Of a DNA stretch of 12,955 nt, positions 7,005 through 12,458 are shown one piece after another (position 1 is the first letter of the stretch; every line of letters starts with the position of its first letter). The notes under the pieces are model-generated. The model was not told where the DNA came from. It made no database searches and saw nothing but the letters and a program-made list of their open reading frames with translations. Source of the DNA: Bacillota bacterium (lineage in GTDB: Bacteria; Bacillota; Clostridia; Oscillospirales; Acutalibacteraceae); NCBI GenBank assembly GCA_023458915.1, contig JAEWWM010000004.1, positions 1-12,955 on the forward strand. The letters run 5' to 3'. The position numbers and the translations under genes were made by a program.

Positions 7005-7326
7005 ATATTAGCTTTTTCTTTTTCGGTTTCGGTACTGAAGCCATAGGCAAAAGTTCTGCAATAATTTTTTCAGTCAGTTCACTATTTTCAATATCTAAAA
7101 TATAATGCTCTTTCGCTCTGTTATACGGATATCCTTTTTCTGCCTCTATCATCAGCTTATCTAAACAAGGCAGAATTTTTATGAACACAATATTATCGCA
7201 GACGAGAAGCATAGGCTTATCATTAATGTAGACCATATAGTCACCAAACATCTTTTTATAACGAACTATTCCTGTGTTTCTAACTTGTTCGCAAACAAAT
7301 TCTATAAAATCTACTGTTGATGACAC
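7003..7326 (-). CDS. TfoX N-terminal-domain protein
   Basis: This encodes 107 residues from a GTG start at 7326; GGAGGAA at 7331-7337 sits 4-5 bases before it and supports that choice. The protein matches the TfoX_N domain over nearly its whole length: an N-terminal helix (F-I-E-F-V-C-E-Q-V), the hallmark R-Y-K-K-M-F-G-D-Y-M-V-Y-I (about 22-34), L-L-V-C-D-N-I-V-F-I-K-I, and a Y-P-Y-N-R-A-K-E-H-Y-I-L-D segment near 65-77. It ends in a basic P-K-P-K-K-K-K-L-I tail. The family is named for the proteobacterial competence regulator, but stand-alone TfoX_N proteins in Firmicutes have no settled role. The 3' end overlaps the neighbour's terminator by two bases. Fold assignment is firm; function is not. 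Confidence 0.85.
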   Translation of the reverse strand: MSSTVDFIEFVCEQVRNTGIVRYKKMFGDYMVYINDKPMLLVCDNIVFIKILPCLDKLMIEAEKGYPYNRAKEHYILDIENSELTEKIIAELLPMASVPKPKKKKLI

Positions 7327-7388
7327 TATATTCCTCCAAAAGTATGACTATAGATTTAAGACTAATTGACAGAGAATGTGGGATTCGA

Positions 7389-7418
7389 ATTATAAAATGT
7401 ATAATAAACCTGATGTAA
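7389..7418 (-). promoter_or_regulatory. Candidate promoter for the TfoX-domain gene
   Basis: On the minus strand TTACAT (7418-7413), 18 bases, then TATAAT (7394-7389). A start about 7 bases on would give a leader of about 55 bases. The -35 is weak, and AT-rich DNA yields such matches by chance. Confidence 0.4.
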
Positions 7419-7589
7419 TTTAAATAAATTTTATTATTTAAAACGGCTTACTTTAAAGATTTAAAAGTAATTTTAAATTAATTTAGAAAATTCAAAACAA
7501 AATTGTATAAGAGGTATTTTTAAGGGTATGAATTCAGTGTCCACAGAGCACTACGAAAATTGATAAAATAATCTTCACTATACGTGCAA

Positions 7590-7619
7590 AGTATAAGCTT
7601 ATAGTAAAGCCCTTGTCAA
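7590..7619 (-). promoter_or_regulatory. Candidate promoter inside the gene-free stretch
   Basis: On the minus strand TTGACA (7619-7614), 18 bases, then TATACT (7595-7590). It points toward the TfoX-domain gene 264 bases away and could drive that gene with a long leader, or an untranslated RNA. Confidence 0.4.
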
Positions 7620-7676
7620 ACTCATTTTGGATATTAAAAATTCTCTTTTAAGTATACTGTCTATTTAGCCCTCTAG

Positions 7677-7710
7677 TTGTAAATCCCCACATTAATGTGG
7701 GGATTTACAA
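7677..7710. repeat. Perfect 34-bp palindrome directly after the methyltransferase stop
   Basis: TTGTAAATCCCCACATT (7677-7693) is followed at once by its exact reverse complement (7694-7710). There is no spacer and no mismatch. It begins one base from the TAA of the minus-strand methyltransferase gene. No T tract follows on either strand, so it is not a standard terminator. It could be an RNA stabilising or processing hairpin, an operator, or the end of a REP/MITE-like or IS200/IS605-type element; the sequence alone does not decide. Confidence 0.85.
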
Positions 7711-7711
7711 G

Positions 7712-8650
7712 TTATATTCTAATTTTGTCGTGATATTTAATATTTGCTGCGAGGCCTTTTTTGTACATATCGCTAACTTCTTTATCGTAATGCCTTTCAA
7801 AATGTTTTATAAGTTTTTCATTATCTGAATTTTCGGGTATATACTGCCATGGAGTAGTAAATAAAAAGAAATAATCAATCAAACTCTTTTTTTGTTCGGA
7901 GTTGAGTTTAATTGCTCCAATATTCGAAAAAAATTCGAGATACTCAGTTTTAGGAAGCATTTTCTCGCCTTTTATGCTGCTGAAAAGTATATCGTTAGAA
8001 TAATAAGCGGGTCTTTGTTCCAATCCCCAGCTAAATGATGCACCTATATCATGAAAACATACCACTGCATCTTTTTTAAGATATGGTAAAATGCTTAAAA
8101 AATCCGCTATTTCACCCGGGCGAGCGTGAACGGTATCTATAAGGCAAAAATCAATATCACCACCAATTTCGTCAATAAAATCGCATGCTATACCGTCTTT
8201 GTATAATTTCCATCTATCCATAAGTTCGGGGAATATTTCGTTTACAACATATCCTACAGGTTTTTTAGGATCTCTATAGTAATATGATAATTTATCAATA
8301 GAAAAAACCTTGCTTCCTTCAATATCTTTAGAAGCATTTAGTAAGATAGCGGAAGAGCCACCCGCGGATACACCCAGTTCAAGAATTTTTTTGGGTTTAT
8401 ATTTTCTTATAATGCCATTTAAAAAATCTTGCTCAACCGGATGCATTTCTGACAAACCGCCTAATTTGCTCCTGATTTTTTCCATAATTTCGGTGTCTGT
8501 TTTTTCAATAATATTCTGAGTTATATGTAATTCCTCGGAACTGCTTTTAAATTTTCCTTCGCTTGGTAATACCGCGAAACAATTTGGTTGAGAAAACATC
8601 ATTCCCAATGTTAATAAAACTACTGAAGATTTTTTAAACTTTTTGCACAT
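7712..8650 (-). CDS. Class I SAM-dependent methyltransferase (Methyltransf_24-like) with signal peptide
   Basis: This encodes 312 residues from ATG 8650, nine bases after GGAG (8660-8663); an in-frame TTG at 8665 overlaps that site and is rejected. The N-terminus M-C-K-K-F-K-K plus a hydrophobic core (9-20) and N-C-F-A (23-26) form a good signal peptide. The Rossmann core follows: motif I I-L-E-L-G-V-S-A-G-G-S-S (89-100), a F-S-I-D-K acidic strand end (D119), D-F-C-L-I-D-T-V-H-A-R-P-G-E (167-180) and V-V-C-F-H-D-I (196-202), the pattern of the Methyltransf_24 group, where the H-D pairs often bind metal. These enzymes need S-adenosylmethionine, which is absent outside bacteria, so export is odd and suggests work inside a host. 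The substrate is unknown. The last 100 residues match no domain I know. Confidence 0.85.
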   Translation of the reverse strand: MCKKFKKSSVVLLTLGMMFSQPNCFAVLPSEGKFKSSSEELHITQNIIEKTDTEIMEKIRSKLGGLSEMHPVEQDFLNGIIRKYKPKKILELGVSAGGSSAILLNASKDIEGSKVFSIDKLSYYYRDPKKPVGYVVNEIFPELMDRWKLYKDGIACDFIDEIGGDIDFCLIDTVHARPGEIADFLSILPYLKKDAVVCFHDIGASFSWGLEQRPAYYSNDILFSSIKGEKMLPKTEYLEFFSNIGAIKLNSEQKKSLIDYFFLFTTPWQYIPENSDNEKLIKHFERHYDKEVSDMYKKGLAANIKYHDKIRI

Positions 8651-8765
8651 AATTTTCAACTCCAAACAAAATAAATTATAGTATATTAATAAAAAATAAC
8701 TTTTAATATAATAAATTATTAAAATGCAATTTTCAATTACAAAAAAATTAAATTTTTCTAAAAAG

Positions 8766-8792
8766 TTGCCCCGATGACGGCAAATTTTTTTT
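8766..8792 (+). terminator. Orphan terminator upstream of the phage-tail gene
   Basis: TTGCC (8766-8770) pairs with GGCAA (8779-8783), then A and T8 (8785-8792). No plus-strand gene lies upstream before the divergent methyltransferase, so it has no visible transcript to end. It may be left over from a deleted gene, or act as a leader attenuator of the gene at 8881. The rest of 8651-8880 is AT-rich; a TATAAT on the minus strand (8680-8675) may be the methyltransferase -10. Confidence 0.6.
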
Positions 8793-8880
8793 GTTTATTG
8801 GGATAAATGAACCGCTATTTTATCAAGCTTCTTGCAAAATAAATTTATATCAAAAAATTTTTAAGGAGAAAGTAAAACTA

Positions 8881-9519
8881 ATGACTACAAAAGAAATAAA
8901 CTTAAAAATATGGGAAGGCAATCATGTAACTATTTTGGCAAATCAAGGCGAGGTGGATTCACGATATATTAAGGTATCTTTTAAAAATCAAGATGGGAAC
9001 AACATTAATTTAACCGACAAAAGTGTTATTTTTTACGCCGCAAAACCGGATGGAACACAAATTTTCAATAGCTGCACCATTGACGAAGTAAATAACATCG
9101 CAACTGTTAAGGTGACATCTCAAATGGTGAGCGCACCGGGAATTTTGGAATGTGAGTTTCAGATTTTTAATTCTGATAATAATCTTTTAAAAGTAAACGG
9201 ATTCACGATAGTTGTTATATCTAAGGGAGATTTCACGGAAGCTGTAGAGAGTACATCTGAATTTAGTGCTTTGACAGAATCCATAAATGAAGCAAAAAAT
9301 TTTTCAAATACTGCCCTTAAAAGTATAAAAGTAAACAATACTGAAATACAAAAAGATGCAAATAATTCAGTAAATATCATAACTTCAGATCATAATATAC
9401 CTACATTTGAACAAGGGACATGGACTCCAGCGCTAATAAGCTGGGGGGTACCTCTCCTATCTATACCTCTGAGGCCACATTCGGAAAATATTTTAAAATT
9501 GGCAATCTTGTTTACATAA
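8881..9519 (+). CDS. Phage baseplate upper protein, BppU N-terminal domain; frame broken near its C-terminus
   Basis: Start ATG 8881 follows AAGGAGA (8862-8868); the frame is open further upstream but without a binding site. Residues 1-115 (M-T-T-K-E-I-N-L-K-I to V-I-S-K-G-D-F) resemble the BppU/DUF2479 N-terminal beta-sandwich found in tail fibre and baseplate proteins of Firmicute phages. A helical linker (about 118-150) and short repeat-like region follow, up to F-E-Q-G-T-W-T-P-A-L, the entry of a typical tail-fibre C-terminal domain. After the G6 run at 9443 this frame gives an unrelated 25-residue tail and stops at 9519, while the expected continuation (G-T-S-P-I-Y-T) lies in the -1 frame. 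One extra G would join them into a protein of about 302 residues. Role: attachment in phage tails; here probably a remnant or a switchable gene. Confidence 0.8.
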   Translation: MTTKEINLKIWEGNHVTILANQGEVDSRYIKVSFKNQDGNNINLTDKSVIFYAAKPDGTQIFNSCTIDEVNNIATVKVTSQMVSAPGILECEFQIFNSDNNLLKVNGFTIVVISKGDFTEAVESTSEFSALTESINEAKNFSNTALKSIKVNNTEIQKDANNSVNIITSDHNIPTFEQGTWTPALISWGVPLLSIPLRPHSENILKLAILFT

Positions 9520-9785
9520 CGTTTTATATGCATGCAAGTATCTCGGTGAGCGGAACCTTAAATTCTTATATAAGTGGTTTACCGTTTACGGTTTTGGCAA
9601 ATACAATTCGGCAAACGATAAGCGTTACCGAAGCTAACGGTGGAAATTTATCTCCTCAGACAGTTTTATCTGTTGTAAATGAAAGTTCTTACATAAAGGT
9701 CGGAACTATTGGAGGAGGAAACCAATTATGGAGTACAACCTCCAATTTATGGATTGGTGGCAGCGGATGCTATATAAAAGCGTGA
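9420..9785 (+). CDS. Phage tail-fibre C-terminal domain, out of frame with its N-terminal half
   Basis: Meaningful similarity starts at about base 9444; the ATG at 9420 has no binding site and the first eight codons only shadow the preceding frame. From G-G-T-S-P-I-Y-T the sequence continues G-K-Y-F-K-I-G-N-L-V-Y-I-T-F-Y, the classic beta strand set of the G-T-W-T-P ... G-x-Y-x-K-I-G-N-x-V fibre-tip domain found at the end of many Firmicute phage fibre proteins, then Ser/Thr/Gly-rich strands to a short I-G-G-S-G-C-Y-I-K-A end. It is the second half of the gene starting at 8881. The coding sequence is otherwise intact over about 340 bases, which argues that the break is recent, an error or functional. 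A 100-base gap with no gene follows. Confidence 0.7.
   Translation: MDSSANKLGGTSPIYTSEATFGKYFKIGNLVYITFYMHASISVSGTLNSYISGLPFTVLANTIRQTISVTEANGGNLSPQTVLSVVNESSYIKVGTIGGGNQLWSTTSNLWIGGSGCYIKA
9443..9448 (+). other. G6 homopolymer at the frame break
   Basis: Six G in a row, conspicuous in this AT-rich DNA. Read as T-GGG-GGG with one more G the upstream frame runs on as W-G-G-T-S-P-I-Y-T; with six it does not. This is where an indel, sequencing error, slipped-strand switch or ribosomal -1 shift would act. Confidence 0.8.
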
Positions 9786-9886
9786 AAAATCTTTTTTTAA
9801 ATATTACAGCTCCGTTGGGGATCATAACAAAGAAGACAGTTTAAAAAGAGACCTAATACACATAAATTTAGAAGGGAAGTCTTAAA

Positions 9887-10117
9887 ATGACAGAAAAAAT
9901 TTTTTTAGAAGAGCTTACACAATATAAAGTAAATATCGCAAAACGCAAATACATTACAATTGATGGCGCAGAATACAGTGTGGGTGAACCATTCAGGTGT
10001 TCATATGAAAACAGTACAGTAGGTAGAAGTTTGCTTATTGAAAACGTTCCAGACCCATATTATTCCGCCATAATGCTTATCTGGGGTGATATGCCTACAG
10101 TAGATCCGGAACAATAA
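9887..10117 (+). CDS. Small phage-tail-associated protein, function unknown
   Basis: This encodes 76 residues from ATG 9887, with GAAGGGAAG at 9871-9879 as binding site. The sequence is soluble, without membrane segment: a helix L-E-E-L-T-Q-Y-K-V-N-I-A-K-R-K (7-21), then Y-I-T-I-D-G-A-E-Y-S-V-G-E-P, and a C-terminal A-I-M-L-I-W-G-D-M-P-T-V segment. Short proteins of this look occur just after fibre genes in Clostridia prophages, from memory; I cannot name the family. It follows the broken fibre gene on the same strand and is probably co-transcribed with it. A strong hairpin comes ten bases after the stop. No capsid, terminase, integrase or lysis genes accompany this pair in the window. Confidence 0.7.
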   Translation: MTEKIFLEELTQYKVNIAKRKYITIDGAEYSVGEPFRCSYENSTVGRSLLIENVPDPYYSAIMLIWGDMPTVDPEQ

Positions 10118-10127
10118 ACGCATGATA

Positions 10128-10183
10128 AAACAGACATTTTCACGCAGAGAATGAAAGATGTCTGTTTGGTTTGGTTTGGTTTT
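10128..10183 (+). terminator. Terminator of the phage-tail module with TTTGG repeats
   Basis: AAACAGACAT (10128-10137) pairs with ATGTCTGTTT (10158-10167), with further TTTC/GAAA pairing inside. Three TTTGG units (10165-10179) and a T run follow. It separates this module from the convergent peptidase gene and is only weakly T-rich on the minus strand. Confidence 0.7.
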
Positions 10184-10189
10184 ATTATA

Positions 10190-10972
10190 TTAATTTTTAG
10201 TTTTATCAGAATTTTTCACTAGCTTTATATAGTTTATTACTTTTGCCCAAGCATCGTGGTTTCCCGTCCAGTCTGGTCCTGCATCCCAAAATGTAAATCT
10301 GATTATTTTTAAATTATCTTTTTCAAAAATAACTTCTTTTTTAAAATCTTTAATATCACTACTCGCAATATTAATAAAATAAATTTTTTTGTTAGGATAA
10401 ATGTCCCCAAAACCGGTTATAAACTCTATCATTTTTTTATTTTCTGACTCGGAAGGCATGGAATCTTGATGATATACTAAAGCTACGGCATCCGACTTTT
10501 TTAAAATTTTATCAACTTTATCCGCTCTTTTTTTCATAAGCTCGCTAACACGCGGTTGATCTTCTTTAATAGTTTTTTCTTTAGAAAAATGATGTATGCT
10601 CAAAATATTGTTTTTAGCATCATTTACACTTTTACAGGGAGACCCAGGCCAAGGCGGTTTTTCTTCTATTTTTTCAAAAAAATCAGAAAATTTGGTTTTA
10701 AAAAGATGCAAACAGGTGTCTAAAGAATAATCTCGCATCCAGTCTAGCGGAGATGCTTGAAAACGTTTGCCGTGCTTTAGAATATGATACGCTGATCTGC
10801 AGGTTTGACCTACAGAAAATATACAGTTGACGGAAATTTCACTATCAGCTGCTGCGCAGCATGGCTTTTTAACTTCTTCGGCGCACATTATTTGGTGATT
10901 GTTTAAAAAAATTGATAACATCAAAATTATTAAGAAAAAATTTTTAAAATGCTTTTTATATATTCTTTGCAT
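10190..10972 (-). CDS. Secreted DUF1796-type putative papain-like cysteine peptidase
   Basis: This encodes 260 residues from ATG 10972, eight bases after AAAAGG; an in-frame ATG at 10981 touches that site and would add three residues. A basic N-terminus (K6, K7, K10) and hydrophobic core (11-23) lead to I-M-C-A (28-31), a likely signal peptidase site. The mature part opens with a Cys-rich stretch (C38, C39, C50) and then S-V-G-Q-T-C-R-S-A-Y-H (53-63) and A-S-P-L-D-W-M (73-79), the hallmark of the DUF1796 family, where C58 is the presumed nucleophile and H127/H128 in I-H-H-F the presumed histidine. It ends with a W-T-G-N-H-D-A-W segment. Family members are usually cytosolic, so the signal peptide is notable. 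It lies 82 bases below the GT8-ricin gene on the same strand and is probably co-transcribed. Peptidase activity is predicted for the family, not shown. Confidence 0.82.
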   Translation of the reverse strand: MQRIYKKHFKNFFLIILMLSIFLNNHQIMCAEEVKKPCCAAADSEISVNCIFSVGQTCRSAYHILKHGKRFQASPLDWMRDYSLDTCLHLFKTKFSDFFEKIEEKPPWPGSPCKSVNDAKNNILSIHHFSKEKTIKEDQPRVSELMKKRADKVDKILKKSDAVALVYHQDSMPSESENKKMIEFITGFGDIYPNKKIYFINIASSDIKDFKKEVIFEKDNLKIIRFTFWDAGPDWTGNHDAWAKVINYIKLVKNSDKTKN

Positions 10973-11054
10973 AATAATCATCCTTTTCAGTTTTTTTGAA
11001 ACTTATATTTTCACATACTTAGGACAGTTTTATATAAATCCAGGTTAATTATTT

Positions 11055-12446
11055 TTAATTTTTAAATTTAAATTTTTGAGCATTAGTGTTATTAGGATCC
11101 CAGACTTGAATTTTCGTGCCGTTTGCTGTTTCACTTGCGGCAACATCCAGGCACAAACCATTACACTTAGATACAAGGTAATAATATCCACCGCCTGCGT
11201 CTTTAATCATCCACTTTTGGTTATTGCCGTTATTTCTTGTGTATTGAATTACGCGTGTACCGGCTTTTTTACCCAAAGCTTCAACATCAAGCACTTTGCC
11301 TGAGCATGTTGTTTCTATTTCGTAATATCCTTCTCCAACGTAATTAAGTTTAAATTTTTGGGCATTTGTGGAGTTTGATTCCCAAAGCTGTAAGTTTAGT
11401 CCGTTTTCTTTTTTGGCGCCTGGTATATCCAATACTTTATTATTGTTAATAGCGCTACTCAAAATATAAACACCTTCGTTTAAAATTTTATAAAACTTCT
11501 CTTCAGCAATTTTTCTTATATTGTTCCATTCTTCATAAAAGCGCCACCTATACGTGGTCCATGGTTTGGAAGACCCTGCAAAATGAACTATGGTAGGATC
11601 TGTGCATGCTTTTTTAAATTCAAAAGCATCATAACAATTTACTAAAATATCCATAGAACCATAACTGAATCCGTAATGCTGCATAGCATTATATTCGGGG
11701 CTGAGTAACTTGATTTTGTTATAGCATACTGCATTGAGCAAATCTTGATCCGGTAACTTAAGCTTACGATTTTTTAAAGTTAAAGCATATTCACTGAAAG
11801 CTTTTTCCAAATTATCTTCGCGTATTTTTTTGGAATTTATCAAAAGTATCCCGGAATTTATATACTGATTCATATCGGTAGTGCCTAGTTTCTGCGCATA
11901 ATTTTCGCTGCGGGTCCAAACTTCCCAACCATAATCTCTTACTCCGCCGATATAAGAATCCGAAATATCAGTGCAAAACATATTCCATAAATCTTTGCGA
12001 ACCAATATATCGCCATCAAGATATAAAATTTTGTCATATTGAGGCAAAAGGCTCGGCAAAGCAAGCCTGTAAAACGCCGGAGTTGTAACGTAATCGTGAC
12101 CGCAAAGATAAGCATCGCTGAATTTATCTTTCATGTCAATAAGCTCAACGGAGCAGTTTTTATAAAAATTCTGAAAATTTGCCATTCTGGTTTTATTTTC
12201 GCTGCTAAGTGAGCCAGAAATCATTACGTGAAAATTAACATGTGTATCACTATGCTTCTTTTCCATAATAGAAGCCATCGCAATCAGTGTGGGGTAAACA
12301 TAATTGTTGTCAGTTGCCAGCGCAATAGGCATCACATGGCCGGCATCATCTTTATTTTGTGAATTTTTATCAGCGGCGCCAAATGCAGGGCATGCAAAGG
12401 TTAAAAATAAAATTATAAGAATAAATGCAGTAAATTTGTTTTTCAT
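11055..12446 (-). CDS. Secreted GT8 glycosyltransferase with C-terminal ricin-type lectin domain
   Basis: This encodes 463 residues from ATG 12446, behind AAGGAG (12456-12461) that overlaps the previous gene's stop. Residues 1-24 are a signal peptide ending A-F-G-A. The GT8 domain (about 38-310) shows P-I-A-L-A-T-D-N-N-Y near its start, F-Y-R-L-A-L-P, the D-G-D metal motif (144-146) in L-Y-L-D-G-D-I-L-V, Q-Y-I-N-S-G-I-L-L-I-N, D-Q-D-L-L-N and the C-terminal H-F-A-G-S-S-K-P-W motif. These are the retaining galactosyl/glucosyltransferase signatures that need a nucleotide sugar and Mn2+. Residues 325-463 form a ricin-type beta-trefoil with three repeats ending Q-K-F, Q-K-W and Q-K-F, expected to bind glycans. 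Secretion of a nucleotide-sugar enzyme joined to a lectin suggests modification of host glycans or proteins; that is inference. Cell-surface self-glycosylation is less likely without an external donor. Confidence 0.9.
   Translation of the reverse strand: MKNKFTAFILIILFLTFACPAFGAADKNSQNKDDAGHVMPIALATDNNYVYPTLIAMASIMEKKHSDTHVNFHVMISGSLSSENKTRMANFQNFYKNCSVELIDMKDKFSDAYLCGHDYVTTPAFYRLALPSLLPQYDKILYLDGDILVRKDLWNMFCTDISDSYIGGVRDYGWEVWTRSENYAQKLGTTDMNQYINSGILLINSKKIREDNLEKAFSEYALTLKNRKLKLPDQDLLNAVCYNKIKLLSPEYNAMQHYGFSYGSMDILVNCYDAFEFKKACTDPTIVHFAGSSKPWTTYRWRFYEEWNNIRKIAEEKFYKILNEGVYILSSAINNNKVLDIPGAKKENGLNLQLWESNSTNAQKFKLNYVGEGYYEIETTCSGKVLDVEALGKKAGTRVIQYTRNNGNNQKWMIKDAGGGYYYLVSKCNGLCLDVAASETANGTKIQVWDPNNTNAQKFKFKN
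11071..11390 (-). repeat. Duplicated lectin-repeat DNA, copy 1
   Basis: This 320-base block encodes the end of lectin repeat 1 and all of repeats 2 and 3 of the complete GT8-ricin gene. It aligns without gaps to 12481-12800; I count 28 mismatches (about 91% identity), 26 of them transitions. Just beyond base 11390 identity falls to about half. Confidence 0.9.
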
Positions 12447-12458
12447 TGTTTTATCTCC

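Larger units (their letters stand above)
7327..7676. other. 350-base gene-free stretch between TfoX-domain gene and palindrome
   Basis: No convincing gene is present on either strand. It holds the two candidate minus-strand promoters listed separately, a short inverted repeat ACTATA...TATAGT (7577-7606) and a 10-codon reading frame from ATG 7528 without a good binding site. Base composition is slightly less AT-rich around 7535-7620 than in the flanks, which fits either a small RNA or a decayed remnant of a mobile element. The stretch marks the switch from core-like genes on the left to accessory genes on the right. Confidence 0.5.

Noticed and set aside
7376..7390. GGATTCGAAT resembling a tRNA T-loop, possibly a tRNA fragment or attachment site
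   Set aside because: The flanks do not pair as a T stem, and no anticodon arm or acceptor stem can be built on either strand. No second copy is seen in the window.
7528..7560. Ten-codon open frame (M-N-S-V-S-T-E-H-Y-E-N) as a leader peptide or transposase remnant
   Set aside because: It is too short to judge, has no proper binding site and precedes no plus-strand gene.
8310..8519. Plus-strand open frame of 69 codons inside the methyltransferase gene
   Set aside because: It is antisense to conserved methyltransferase motifs, with no binding site or recognisable product.
9439..9450. Programmed -1 frameshift signal at the G6 run
   Set aside because: Not claimed as established: only the GGG codon re-pairs well after slipping (TGG to CTG does not), and I see no clear stimulatory stem-loop after it. 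It is kept only as one of several explanations.
10165..10183. Three TTTGG direct repeats as a possible repeat element
   Set aside because: They are very short and sit in the T-rich tail of a terminator, so they are best seen as part of it.
11076..11303. Plus-strand open frame across lectin copy 1, with a similar one across copy 2 (12486-12788)
   Set aside because: Both are antisense shadows of the well-supported lectin repeats. They resemble each other only because the underlying DNA is duplicated, and neither has a ribosome binding site.
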